Assembly (NCBI RefSeq): GCF_019970065.1
Contig: NZ_JAHXYH010000005.1
Span: 248,001-312,000 of the forward strand
Origin: Chryseobacterium sp. OSA05B
Lineage (GTDB): Bacteria; Bacteroidota; Bacteroidia; Flavobacteriales; Weeksellaceae
Length of the DNA: 64,000 nt
Direction: 5' to 3'
A model generated the notes under the pieces. It was not told where the DNA came from. It did no database searches and worked only from the letters and a program-made list of their open reading frames with translations. A program made the position numbers and the translations under genes. Numbering within the stretch: position 1 is the stretch's first letter; each line of letters begins with the position of its first letter. Positions 1-7,593 of the stretch are shown piece after piece.

Positions 1-1191
1 GCTGGGCATGGGGGAAGTGACCATGGAGCGAACCGATCTTATGCAGACATTGGAAGAGTCGCAGAAAAAGATGTTACGCTTGCCGTTACCCTAAAAGTTG
101 GGGCAATGTTGGAGAAAAACAGAGATTTCAAAGTAATATACACCCGTAAATTTGACGAATATCCTTCTCTTTCGGACAGAACCAACCTGGCGAACAGAAG
201 TAAAGCAGATCTTTTTGTATCCATTCACTGTAACTCTTCACAGAGACCTACCGCTTACGGAACTGAAACCTATGTACAAGGACCGAATCAGAACGATGAA
301 AACCTTGAAGTAGCCAAAAGGGAAAACGATGTGATCTTTCTGGATGAAAAAGACAGACAGACCTTCGGTTCTTATAACCCAAGCTCTCCAGAATCTCTTA
401 TCGCCCTGAAACTGCAGCAAAATAAATATCTGGAGTCCAGTTTACTGCTTGGCGGATTGGTAGAAGATAATTTCGTGAATAAAGATAAAAGATTTTCAAG
501 GGGTGTTTTCCAGAAGAACCTTCACGTTCTCCGTATGAATGCCATGCCTTCCGTACTGATAGAAACCGGATTCATCAACCATCCTGAGGAAAGCCACTAT
601 CTGGCATCCGAAAAGGGACAGACCGAAATTTCGGAAAGTATCTACAACGCCATCATCGATTATAAAAAAGCGATTGACCGAAAAACAGGAGGATCAGTTT
701 CAGTGAAAAAACCTGAACCTGAGAAACCCGCTGAGTCTCCTCTGAAAAATGATTTCAGAATTCTGCTGCTAAGTTCACCTACGAAATACAACGACGGAGA
801 TCCTGCTTTAAAAGGTCTGAATTATATTCTTCCTCTTAAAGATAACGGACAGTACAAATATTACTACGGTGTAACGAACATGGCTTCGGTAAAAGACATC
901 AATTTAAAAACAGCCAAAGATGCAGGGTTCAGAAATGCGTATGCGGTAGGATTTATGCCTAATCAAAAACTGCTTTCAGGCTACTATACTATTGAGGTTT
1001 ATACGGGCGAAAAGCTAAATGGAAACTCATTTATCTTACAGACACTGAAGGATGTAGAACGCAACAAAGAGAACGGAGTTTTCTATTATACGTATGGAAA
1101 AGTATTCACTTTGGAGGATGCCGTAAAGCTCCAAAAAGACCTTGAAACCAAGGGAATCAAGAATACGATTATTCAAAAAGTTTTTAAATAA
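1..1191 (+). CDS. N-acetylmuramoyl-L-alanine amidase, 5'-truncated by window edge
   Basis: This is the 3' part of a zinc-dependent cell-wall amidase (Amidase_3 family), which cuts the bond between N-acetylmuramic acid and the stem peptide in the periplasm. The frame is open from base 1 and begins inside the first metal motif (AGHGGSDHGA, His at visible residue 3). A second zinc-ligand Glu is likely in AEKDVTL (about residue 22), SIHCNSS carries the third-ligand His (about 76), and VLIETGFINHPEE carries the catalytic Glu. After a Pro/Lys/Glu-rich linker (about 230-245) there is a C-terminal region of roughly 150 residues with two SPOR-like segments, probably for septal peptidoglycan binding. 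An ATG at 106 falls inside the catalytic domain and is not the start. The N-terminal signal peptide lies upstream of the window. Confidence 0.93.
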   Translation, partial: AGHGGSDHGANRSYADIGRVAEKDVTLAVTLKVGAMLEKNRDFKVIYTRKFDEYPSLSDRTNLANRSKADLFVSIHCNSSQRPTAYGTETYVQGPNQNDENLEVAKRENDVIFLDEKDRQTFGSYNPSSPESLIALKLQQNKYLESSLLLGGLVEDNFVNKDKRFSRGVFQKNLHVLRMNAMPSVLIETGFINHPEESHYLASEKGQTEISESIYNAIIDYKKAIDRKTGGSVSVKKPEPEKPAESPLKNDFRILLLSSPTKYNDGDPALKGLNYILPLKDNGQYKYYYGVTNMASVKDINLKTAKDAGFRNAYAVGFMPNQKLLSGYYTIEVYTGEKLNGNSFILQTLKDVERNKENGVFYYTYGKVFTLEDAVKLQKDLETKGIKNTIIQKVFK

Positions 1192-1204
1192 TTTGAAAAA
1201 TAAT

Positions 1205-1235
1205 TTTGAAGTTAAAAAGTTAATCATTACTTTTG
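1205..1235 (+). promoter_or_regulatory. Promoter of the first tRNA-Glu gene
   Basis: A TTTG at 1205-1208 (-33 element), 19 nt of spacer and TACTTTTG at 1228-1235 match the Bacteroidota consensus TTTG / TAnnTTTG. The tRNA begins 15 nt downstream. Confidence 0.7.
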
Positions 1236-1249
1236 CAACCTCAAAATTT

Positions 1250-1321
1250 GGCCTATTCGTCTAGTGGTTAGGACTCAAGGTTTTCATCCTTGCAACAGGA
1301 GTTCGATTCTCCTATAGGCTA
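1250..1321 (+). tRNA. tRNA-Glu (anticodon UUC), variant 1
   Basis: This is a 72-nt cloverleaf. The acceptor arms at 1250-1256 and 1314-1320 pair with a G-U first pair. The anticodon stem CAAGG/CCTTG encloses the loop TTTTCAT (1281-1287), giving anticodon TTC at 1283-1285. The T arm has the standard TTCGATT loop. CCA follows directly in the DNA (1322-1324). The body differs clearly from the two identical tRNA-Glu genes at 1989 and 2161, although the anticodon is the same. Confidence 0.95.
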
Positions 1322-1335
1322 CCAAATTTGATATC

Positions 1336-1656
1336 ATGCCGGATTTAAAAATACAAGAAGCAAAACTTCTTTTTAAGAAAATCCACTCTAACCCAAAAAG
1401 TTACGATTTACAAATCAATGAAGACGGGATTACAGGCAGGGATGATAAAATAAGTTTCAGACTTTACCGGACTGGAGAAAGGGTCGCCTTTGAAGTAACA
1501 ATTGATGGACTTACCTTCACCAACACGACTGGAGAATGGAACAACGCAATGATTATGTTAAGTAGCACAATCAAGAAAATAGAACGAGAACAAGAGAATT
1601 TAAAAATAGAACAAGCAATAGATAAACTCAGAAAATACCTGTCAGAAGAAAATTAA
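1336..1656 (+). CDS. Small protein of unknown function
   Basis: This 106-residue acidic/basic soluble protein was not recognised. It has no signal peptide or membrane segment. The N-terminal half has alternating beta-type segments (SFRLYRTGERVAFEVTIDGLTF), and the C-terminal third is Lys/Glu-rich and probably a helix or coiled coil (about residues 75-104). The ATG lies 14 nt after the tRNA-Glu end and no promoter is visible in the gap, so it is probably transcribed with the tRNA. rpsT follows from its own promoter. The position between tRNA and rpsT suggests a chromosomal core-region gene rather than a mobile one. Confidence 0.7.
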   Translation: MPDLKIQEAKLLFKKIHSNPKSYDLQINEDGITGRDDKISFRLYRTGERVAFEVTIDGLTFTNTTGEWNNAMIMLSSTIKKIEREQENLKIEQAIDKLRKYLSEEN

Positions 1657-1673
1657 AAAATTTTAAAAATAAA

Positions 1674-1705
1674 TTTGGCAGATTAAAAAAAAGTTTATAG
1701 TTTTG
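1674..1705 (+). promoter_or_regulatory. rpsT promoter
   Basis: TTTG at 1674-1677 and TAGTTTTG at 1698-1705 with a 20-nt spacer fit the -33/-7 consensus. The -7 box lies 18 nt before the ATG at 1724, which argues for that start over an upstream TTG at 1703 that sits inside the box. Confidence 0.7.
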
Positions 1706-1723
1706 CACTCACATTTGAACGAT

Positions 1724-1978
1724 ATGGCAAATCATAAATCAGCATTAAAGAGAATTAGACAAAACGAAGTTAGAAAAGTTCGTAACAGATACTACCACAA
1801 AACTGCTAGAACAGCAATCAAAGTTTTGAGAAATGAGGAAGATAAAGCTGCAGCTACTGAGCAACTTCCAAAAGTTATCGCTTTGTTGGATAGATTAGCT
1901 AAGAAAAATATCATCCATAAGAACAAAGCTGCTAACTTAAAAAGCAAATTGGCAAAGCACGTTAATAAATTAGCGTAA
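1724..1978 (+). CDS. rpsT: 30S ribosomal protein S20
   Basis: The product (84 residues, normal for the family) binds 16S rRNA in the small subunit body. It begins MANHKSALKRIRQNE, the hallmark S20 N-terminus, and is a Lys/Arg/Ala-rich helical protein throughout (KNIIHKNKAANLKSKLAKHVNKLA at the end). An in-frame TTG 21 nt upstream is rejected because it overlaps the promoter -7 box. A tRNA-Glu gene begins 10 nt after the stop codon, so the mRNA and this tRNA are probably on one transcript that is processed. Confidence 0.97.
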   Translation: MANHKSALKRIRQNEVRKVRNRYYHKTARTAIKVLRNEEDKAAATEQLPKVIALLDRLAKKNIIHKNKAANLKSKLAKHVNKLA

Positions 1979-1988
1979 CAGCATAGTT

Positions 1989-2060
1989 GGCCCGTTCGTC
2001 TATCGGTTAGGACCTCAGATTTTCATTCTGGTAAGAGGGGTTCGATTCCCCTACGGGCTA
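1989..2060 (+). tRNA. tRNA-Glu (anticodon UUC), variant 2, copy A
   Basis: This is a 72-nt cloverleaf with acceptor arms GGCCCGT/ACGGGCT, anticodon stem TCAGA/TCTGG and loop TTTTCAT, giving anticodon TTC at 2022-2024. It is identical to the copy at 2161-2232. It follows rpsT by 10 nt without a separate promoter that I can see. Confidence 0.95.
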
Positions 2061-2160
2061 CAAAACTTAATCACTACTAACCGGGTGGTTATACTAAGAG
2101 TTGAAACTTATAAAAACAAAAAACTAACCCTGTAGGTATTTTATTTACAGTTTGGTAGAT

Positions 2161-2232
2161 GGCCCGTTCGTCTATCGGTTAGGACCTCAGATTTTCATTC
2201 TGGTAAGAGGGGTTCGATTCCCCTACGGGCTA
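2161..2232 (+). tRNA. tRNA-Glu (anticodon UUC), variant 2, copy B
   Basis: It is identical over 72 nt to the copy at 1989-2060, beginning 172 bp later, which indicates a local duplication. A rho-independent terminator follows at 2245-2274 and probably ends the rpsT-tRNA transcript. Confidence 0.95.
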
Positions 2233-2244
2233 CTTAACAACAAA

Positions 2245-2274
2245 AAACTCTGGTAATTTTATCAGAGTTTTTTT
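2245..2274 (+). terminator. Terminator after the tRNA-Glu cluster
   Basis: AAACTCTG (2245-2252) pairs with CAGAGTTT (2263-2270) and is followed by a run of T to 2274. From 2275 to 2503 I see no gene or clear element other than the promoter box near 2477. Confidence 0.8.
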
Positions 2275-2476
2275 GTGGATTATACTTCGGATTTTCTACA
2301 ATCTTTCTTATGTAGTCTCTTCCAAAACCTATTATATTTTTTTAAATTTCGGCTTGTTTTCAACTTCAATCATCATTTCAGGAAACTGGATTCATCAATA
2401 TAGAGCATATCGGGTTTAAAAATGGGCTAGAGCCATTGATCTGCATATTAATTCTCAGAAGAGAAACTATAATTTG

Positions 2477-2484
2477 TAGTTTTG
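2477..2484 (+). promoter_or_regulatory. -7 box upstream of the AraC-family gene
   Basis: TAGTTTTG matches TAnnTTTG and lies 19 nt before the ATG at 2504. No good -33 element is present at the usual distance, so this is a weaker promoter call. Confidence 0.45.
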
Positions 2485-2503
2485 TAGTATTCAAAATAAA
2501 AAC

Positions 2504-3541
2504 ATGGCATTCATTAACGACCTAGGTAAGATTATTGTTTTTTTGTTTTTACTGTTAAGTGTTTTTCTGATTACCGCAAAATCCGAAAGAAAATTACCTG
2601 ATTATTTATTTGCTGCTTTTCTCCTGGTATCTGTGATAGATTTTTCCGGTCTTTTCCTATCCCCTCCAGACTCCAAAATAATCAAAGGAGGAAAACTGGC
2701 CAGCGTTCTGTTGCAGATGCCTCTGTATTATTTATATGTCAACTCAGCCTGCTATTATAATTTCAAGCTTCATAAAAAACACCTTCTCCATGGACTCCCG
2801 TTTTTATTCGTTTTTTGCTTCTTCAGCATAACTGGAATTTCAGAAAAGGGTTATAAGATATTTGATGTGATCTCTATCATTCAATATTACTATTACATCA
2901 TTGCTGTATTTCTGGTGTTGCGGAATTTCAGAAAACTATATCAGGAAAATTATTCCAGTAATCATCATCTTACCTATAAATGGCTGATGCAAACCACTAT
3001 TCTTTTTCTGATTGGAAACCTCTTCGTTCTGATCAGAGGATTCGTAGAGAACAATAGTCCTGTTTATAACTATTTATTCACTTTCACCTCTGTGTTTGTC
3101 TTATTTGTGATCACCTGGTTTGTACTGAATGCTTTATACCGTCCTAATCTTTTTGCCGGGATCAATAAAGATCTGGTTCCTGTACAACCGGAAAATAAAG
3201 TAAAGGAAGAACCGGAGCAATTGAAAAGCCTTCTGAAATTCATGGAAACTGAAAGGCCTTATTTAGATGACAAACTGACATTGCAGAAATTAGCTGAACA
3301 GATTAGTTTACCCGAAAAGCAATTATCCCTGCTGATCAATCAACATACCGGGAAACATTTTTTTGATTTTATCAATGAGTTCCGAATTAATGATGCCAAA
3401 ACTCTCCTCAAGGAGCAATCGCAGTTAACCGTACTGGAAGTATTGTACGAAGTGGGGTTCAACTCAAAATCTTCATTCTATACTGCGTTTAAAAAGGAAA
3501 CCAACTTAACCCCTACAGATTACAGAAAATCAATAGTTTAA
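2504..3541 (+). CDS. Membrane-anchored AraC-family transcriptional regulator
   Basis: The 345-residue protein has an N-terminal membrane part with about seven hydrophobic segments (roughly residues 10-215) and a cytoplasmic linker. The C-terminal AraC-type double helix-turn-helix spans roughly residues 245-345: KLTLQKLAEQISLPEKQLSLLINQ is the first HTH, and LEVLYEVGFNSKSSFYTAFKKETNLTPTDYRKS is the conserved second HTH. This layout is common in Bacteroidota and suggests a one-component membrane sensor that binds DNA directly. The signal is unknown. A terminator at 3546 separates it from the serine hydrolase gene, which is the nearest candidate target. That link is inferred from adjacency only. 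Confidence 0.88.
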   Translation: MAFINDLGKIIVFLFLLLSVFLITAKSERKLPDYLFAAFLLVSVIDFSGLFLSPPDSKIIKGGKLASVLLQMPLYYLYVNSACYYNFKLHKKHLLHGLPFLFVFCFFSITGISEKGYKIFDVISIIQYYYYIIAVFLVLRNFRKLYQENYSSNHHLTYKWLMQTTILFLIGNLFVLIRGFVENNSPVYNYLFTFTSVFVLFVITWFVLNALYRPNLFAGINKDLVPVQPENKVKEEPEQLKSLLKFMETERPYLDDKLTLQKLAEQISLPEKQLSLLINQHTGKHFFDFINEFRINDAKTLLKEQSQLTVLEVLYEVGFNSKSSFYTAFKKETNLTPTDYRKSIV

Positions 3542-3545
3542 CTGT

Positions 3546-3572
3546 GTCCGATTTTAAGTCGGACAATTTTTA
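3546..3572 (+). terminator. Terminator after the AraC-family gene
   Basis: GTCCGA (3546-3551) and TCGGAC (3559-3564) form a 6-bp stem with a 7-nt loop, followed by AATTTTT. Confidence 0.65.
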
Positions 3573-3661
3573 TGATTCAAAATCAGTCCGGGTTCCGGTA
3601 GTCGGATGTTTATCCCATGGTAAATTTCCAGATTTGCTTCATCATTTAAAAATTAAATCAA

Positions 3662-5314
3662 ATGAAGCTATCAATCCAATGGGCATTGTTCCTTTTTTCT
3701 TTATTAAGTTCCGGACTATGCTCCGCCCAATCCAAACCAACTGATCCGATCAGGAGAGCAGATTCTCTGCTGACTATCTATCAACAGGAAAATACTCCGG
3801 GTATGGCCATTGCCATTATAAAAGACGGAAAAATAATCTATAAGAAAACCTACGGACTGGCTAATCTGGAAAACAAAACTCCGATCACAGATTCCACGGC
3901 TTTTAATATAGCCTCCGTTTCCAAGCAGTTCACTGCATTCATTACTCTTTTGGCTGAAAAGGAAGGAAAACTATCTCTGGATGATGACATCAGAACCTAT
4001 CTGCCTGAACTGAAACATTTGCCTTATAAAATTACGATCCGCCAGTTAGCCAATCATACCCATGGATTACCCAACTTTTCGGAAATAAAAAAACTGCAGG
4101 GTTTTGGGGACGAATTTAAGGTAACTCATGAGGAAGGAGTGCAAACCATTCTGGGAATTAAAAGCATCAACTTTCCTCCCGGGGAAAATTACCAATATAA
4201 CAACACGGGGTTCACACTGCTCGCTGAAATTCTCCACAGGATTTACAAAAAGGATTTTAATCAAATCGCAAGGGAATTTATTTTTAACCCTTTGCATATG
4301 AAAAACACCATGGCAATAGATCATCCTGATACAATCATTCCAAATGTAGCTGAATCCTACAGGTCAAAGGGCAACACTTTTCTGAAATATCCTATCGCAC
4401 AAATGGTGAACGGCTCATCTAATATTTATACAACACTGAATGATCTGTGTCAATGGGCCATCAATTTCCAGAAGCCGGTGCAGGGAGGCCGTGAGGTTTA
4501 TAACACAATGCAAAAGAATACCGCCCTCAATACCGGCAAGACCATAGAATATGGATTGGGACTGCAAACTGAAAAGTATAAAGGTTTAGACCTTGTATTT
4601 CATGGTGGTGGTACAGTGGGCTATCGTGCCTATATTTTACATGTTCCTTCTCAACAGTTTTCTGTAGTAATGCTGGGCAATAAGCAGAGCTTTGAAGGTT
4701 TACAGATTGTTTATCAATTGGTAGACTTCTTTCTCAAAGATCAAGAGACGCTTCCTTCCCTGCCACAAAAAACAATCTATACTCCAACTGAACTCAAAAA
4801 ATTTGAAGGAGTTTATGAATTCAGTCCGGGAAATTTCCTTCAAATATCAGCGGAAGGGAAAGATCTTAATGTAGGAACCTATAATCGAAAAGGCAAGGAA
4901 CCGCTTCAGATCATTGGGGATAATAAATTTAAGATTACTTCTATTCCTACAGCAAGTTTAACCTTTAATAGCGGTGCGGTTGTCCTTAGAATCGCCGATT
5001 TTACGTACACTGCAAAAAAGGTGACCCTGAACCCGCCTAAAATTGATAAAACGGTTCTGAACAAACTGGTCGGTTTTTACAGGAATGAGGAATTTAATAC
5101 AACTTATCAGCTCGTCATTGAAAACAATAAGCTCATAGCAATGCATCCTTTAAATGGTGATATTGAACTATATCCGTTAACATCTACAAGCTTCTACTCC
5201 ACAACGGATTATTTCGGACAACTTGATTTTAAATATGATCAGAATAATGGAGTTACGAAGTTTATGTTATCTGGATCTAATCTTGTCAATATTGAATTTA
5301 AAAAAATAAAATAG
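3662..5314 (+). CDS. Secreted serine hydrolase of the beta-lactamase/class C penicillin-binding family
   Basis: The 550-residue exported protein has a signal peptide (residues 1-22, cleavage near CSAQ-S). The catalytic domain carries the class C-type triad: SVSK at 85-88 (nucleophile Ser85, Lys88), YNN at 179-181 (Tyr179), and HGG at 314-316 in place of the KTG motif. The HxG form is typical of esterases and D-amino peptidases of this family as well as AmpC-like enzymes, so true beta-lactamase activity cannot be concluded. A C-terminal extension (about 380-550) of beta-rich repeats resembles the lipocalin-like domains often attached to such hydrolases. It is followed by a terminator at 5337 and appears monocistronic. 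Confidence 0.88.
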   Translation: MKLSIQWALFLFSLLSSGLCSAQSKPTDPIRRADSLLTIYQQENTPGMAIAIIKDGKIIYKKTYGLANLENKTPITDSTAFNIASVSKQFTAFITLLAEKEGKLSLDDDIRTYLPELKHLPYKITIRQLANHTHGLPNFSEIKKLQGFGDEFKVTHEEGVQTILGIKSINFPPGENYQYNNTGFTLLAEILHRIYKKDFNQIAREFIFNPLHMKNTMAIDHPDTIIPNVAESYRSKGNTFLKYPIAQMVNGSSNIYTTLNDLCQWAINFQKPVQGGREVYNTMQKNTALNTGKTIEYGLGLQTEKYKGLDLVFHGGGTVGYRAYILHVPSQQFSVVMLGNKQSFEGLQIVYQLVDFFLKDQETLPSLPQKTIYTPTELKKFEGVYEFSPGNFLQISAEGKDLNVGTYNRKGKEPLQIIGDNKFKITSIPTASLTFNSGAVVLRIADFTYTAKKVTLNPPKIDKTVLNKLVGFYRNEEFNTTYQLVIENNKLIAMHPLNGDIELYPLTSTSFYSTTDYFGQLDFKYDQNNGVTKFMLSGSNLVNIEFKKIK

Positions 5315-5336
5315 TCTTATCTATAGCAATTACCGG

Positions 5337-5366
5337 GGTTATCTCTTAAACGAGATAGCCTTTTTT
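5337..5366 (+). terminator. Terminator after the serine hydrolase gene
   Basis: GGTTATCTC (5337-5345) pairs with GAGATAGCC (5352-5360), with one G-U pair, and is followed by six T. Confidence 0.85.
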
Positions 5367-5464
5367 CTATTGATGAGCTCCCTGAATACAACTTATTTTT
5401 TCGTTCTTTTTCAATGTAAATAAAATCCTTTCGGAAATTGTATTTAAATATTTTAAAAAAGTCA

Positions 5465-5472
5465 TACCTTTG
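5465..5472 (+). promoter_or_regulatory. -7 box of the GntR-family gene
   Basis: TACCTTTG matches TAnnTTTG and overlaps an in-frame TTG at 5470, which rules that codon out as a start. The operator candidate at 5476-5486 lies immediately downstream, around the expected transcription start. Confidence 0.6.
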
Positions 5473-5475
5473 CAT

Positions 5476-5486
5476 TCATCAGATGA
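5476..5486 (+). promoter_or_regulatory. Palindromic operator candidate, site 1
   Basis: TCATCAGATGA is an odd-length perfect dyad (TCATC-A-GATGA) just after the -7 box and before the ATG of the GntR-family gene. The enclosing 13-mer ATTCATCAGATGA recurs exactly before the MFS gene at 6173-6185. Confidence 0.6.
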
Positions 5487-5490
5487 TAAG

Positions 5491-6153
5491 ATGTATATGC
5501 AAATTCAAAGAAAATCATTGGCTCAGGAAGTCGCAGAAAGATTAATTCAGGGAATTACGAATGAAGACTATGCGGTAGGGGATAAGCTTCCGATTGAACC
5601 GGAATTGATGAAAATATATGGGGTCGGCAGGTCCAGCATCCGTGAGGCTATAAAAATTTTATCGATAAAAGGGGTTCTGAGTGTGCAGCAAGGTGTAGGT
5701 ACCTTTGTGACTTCAAAGAATATCCAGGAATCACTGGAAGATCAGATCAGTAATGCTGAATTCAATGAAGTGTATGAGGTTCGTTCTCTCTTAGATTCAA
5801 AGATCGCGGCAAAAGCAGCTGTTAACAGAAGTGAGAAGGAATTGGAGACTATTAAAATGCATCTGGATCTCAGAGATCAGTTTGCAGAAGAAAACCAGGC
5901 ACTGGAGTGCTATCAGGCAGACATTAATTTCCATATATCTATTGCTGAAGCATGTGGCAATACCCTATTGAAAGAAATTTACCGAATTGCAAGCAAACAT
6001 ATCCTAAGAACTTTTGAAAGCAGTCACAATAACAATACGGACTCTTTTAAGCTTTCTCAAAAAATACATACTGATCTTTATAATGCTATTGAAAATAAAG
6101 ATTCCGACACTGCTGCGCGTATTGCCCAGCTGATTGTTGAAAAAGTATACTAA
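5491..6153 (+). CDS. GntR-family regulator of the FadR/FCD subgroup
   Basis: The product of about 220 residues has a winged helix-turn-helix near the N-terminus (LPIEPELMKIYGVGRSSIREAIKIL and the wing GVLSVQQGVGTFV). It is followed by an all-helical FCD ligand-binding domain with the expected Asp/Arg/His pattern (EVRSLLDSKIAAKAA, DINFHISIAEACGN, HTDLYNAI). FCD regulators usually sense small organic acids. I chose ATG 5491; ATG 5497 is also possible, and an upstream TTG at 5470 lies inside the promoter. A shared palindrome before this gene and before the downstream exporter suggests autoregulation and control of that exporter. This is inference from site position. Confidence 0.9.
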   Translation: MYMQIQRKSLAQEVAERLIQGITNEDYAVGDKLPIEPELMKIYGVGRSSIREAIKILSIKGVLSVQQGVGTFVTSKNIQESLEDQISNAEFNEVYEVRSLLDSKIAAKAAVNRSEKELETIKMHLDLRDQFAEENQALECYQADINFHISIAEACGNTLLKEIYRIASKHILRTFESSHNNNTDSFKLSQKIHTDLYNAIENKDSDTAARIAQLIVEKVY

Positions 6154-6172
6154 ACATTAAATTTATAACAAA

Positions 6173-6195
6173 ATTCATCAGATGACCTGACGAAT
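6173..6195 (+). promoter_or_regulatory. Palindromic operator candidate, site 2
   Basis: ATTCATCAG (6173-6181) and CTGACGAAT (6187-6195) form an inverted repeat matching at 8 of 9 positions with a 5-nt spacer. It contains the same 11-bp dyad TCATCAGATGA (6175-6185) as site 1. It lies 14 nt before the ATG of the MFS gene. Confidence 0.6.
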
Positions 6196-6208
6196 TAAAG
6201 ATTACATT

Positions 6209-7414
6209 ATGGAAAAGGTACATACACAAACCATTGATACCACTAAAATTGTTTATCCTATTTTATTTATGATCAGTTTTTCGCATTTGCTGAATGATCT
6301 GATCCAATCTACTATTCCGTCATTATATCCTATTCTGAAAGGCGAATTCAGTTTATCATTTGCGCAGATCGGGATCATCACGCTGGTTTTTCAGCTTACG
6401 GCTTCTATTTTACAACCGTTTGTTGGAATTTACACCGATAAAAAGCCCAATCCAAGATCTCTGGCCATAGGAATGGGACTTTCAATGGCCGGTTTATTAC
6501 TTCTGGCCGCTGCTCATCAATATTATGTGATTCTGATTGCCGTTGGACTGATTGGTATGGGATCATCTATTTTCCATCCTGAAGCTTCAAGAGTTGCCCA
6601 ACTGGCATCCGGCGGACAAAAAGGACTGGCTCAATCGATCTTTCAGGTAGGCGGAAATTCGGGAAGCGCTATCGGGCCTTTATTGGTTGCATTAATTATA
6701 CTTCCTCTGGGACAGGGCTATGTCGCTCTTTTTGCGATTGCCGCTTTTATAGGAATCATCGTATTATGGAGAATCGGAAATTGGTATGCAGAAAGATTAT
6801 CATTTAAGAAATCAGCGAAACATCCTGATAACATTATTGAGATACAGCTTTCCCGCAAAAAGGTCCTATTTTCTATTACCATTCTGTTGGCTTTGGTATT
6901 TTCCAAATACATCTATCTGGCATCCATGACGAACTATTTTACGTTCTTCCTGATTGATAAATTTCATATTTCCGTACAGGATTCCCAGCTGTATTTATTC
7001 ATGTTTCTTGCAGCCGTGGCTATAGGAACTATTCTCGGTGGAAAATTGGGTGATAAATACGGAAGAAAGAAAATTATTTGGGCTTCTATTCTGGGAGCAG
7101 CCCCTTTTACCCTTTGTCTTCCCTACCTTTCTCTGGGATGGACCATCGTATTTGCTGTTTTAATAGGGTTAATTATCGCATCGGCATTTTCTGCCATATT
7201 GGTGTATGCTACCGATCTTATGCCTAATAAAATTGGATTGGTCGCGGGATTATTCTTCGGGTTCATGTTTGGAATGGGAGGAATTGGTTCTGCAGTTTTA
7301 GGAGCTGTAGCAGATGATACCGGAATCGAATATGTATTCAGAATTTGTGCATTTTTACCTCTTATAGGTATTATCACAGCTTTCTTACCCAATATTAAAG
7401 GTCATAAAAAATAG
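6209..7414 (+). CDS. fsr: MFS exporter of the fosmidomycin-resistance (Fsr) family
   Basis: The 401-residue inner-membrane transporter has about 12 membrane helices. Several stretches match what I know of E. coli Fsr closely: SHLLNDLIQSTIPSLYPIL, LQPFVGIYTDK, SSIFHPEASRVAQLASGG, GLAQSIFQVGGNSGSAIGP, and AILVYATDLMPNKIGLVAG. The family exports fosmidomycin and possibly related compounds by proton antiport; the physiological substrate here is unknown. The gene starts 55 bp after the GntR-family gene and carries that regulator's candidate operator in the gap, so it is probably the main target. No terminator is obvious behind it. Confidence 0.9.
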   Translation: MEKVHTQTIDTTKIVYPILFMISFSHLLNDLIQSTIPSLYPILKGEFSLSFAQIGIITLVFQLTASILQPFVGIYTDKKPNPRSLAIGMGLSMAGLLLLAAAHQYYVILIAVGLIGMGSSIFHPEASRVAQLASGGQKGLAQSIFQVGGNSGSAIGPLLVALIILPLGQGYVALFAIAAFIGIIVLWRIGNWYAERLSFKKSAKHPDNIIEIQLSRKKVLFSITILLALVFSKYIYLASMTNYFTFFLIDKFHISVQDSQLYLFMFLAAVAIGTILGGKLGDKYGRKKIIWASILGAAPFTLCLPYLSLGWTIVFAVLIGLIIASAFSAILVYATDLMPNKIGLVAGLFFGFMFGMGGIGSAVLGAVADDTGIEYVFRICAFLPLIGIITAFLPNIKGHKK

Positions 7415-7532
7415 GCTGAAAATAAAAGCTGTAAAGAACATCCTTTATCCATTTTGATCATACTATTTTCTGACGGGCAATATGCTCAAGGTTAAGGAAT
7501 CATTATATATTTCACATTTTATAGAGATAATA

Positions 7533-7563
7533 TTGTATACATATACTTTTATGCTTAAATTTG
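7533..7563 (+). promoter_or_regulatory. Promoter of the T9SS cargo gene
   Basis: TTG at 7533-7535, a 20-nt spacer and TAAATTTG at 7556-7563 fit the Bacteroidota consensus. The ATG at 7594 lies 30 nt downstream. Confidence 0.65.
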
Positions 7564-7593
7564 GTTAAAACATTAACCGTAAATCTCTATAGT

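Noticed and set aside
2061..2160. Separate promoter or small RNA between the two identical tRNA-Glu genes
   Set aside because: The spacer has only a weak GGTT/AACC dyad and no TAnnTTTG box with correct spacing. Read-through from rpsT explains expression.
3544..3744. 66-residue open frame between the AraC-family and serine hydrolase genes
   Set aside because: It begins inside the terminator hairpin and overlaps the signal-peptide region of the serine hydrolase in another frame. The protein has no coherent features.
3662..5314. Assignment as an antibiotic-resistance beta-lactamase
   Set aside because: The HGG motif, long C-terminal extension and family breadth fit esterases and D-peptidases equally well. 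Substrate cannot be read from the sequence.
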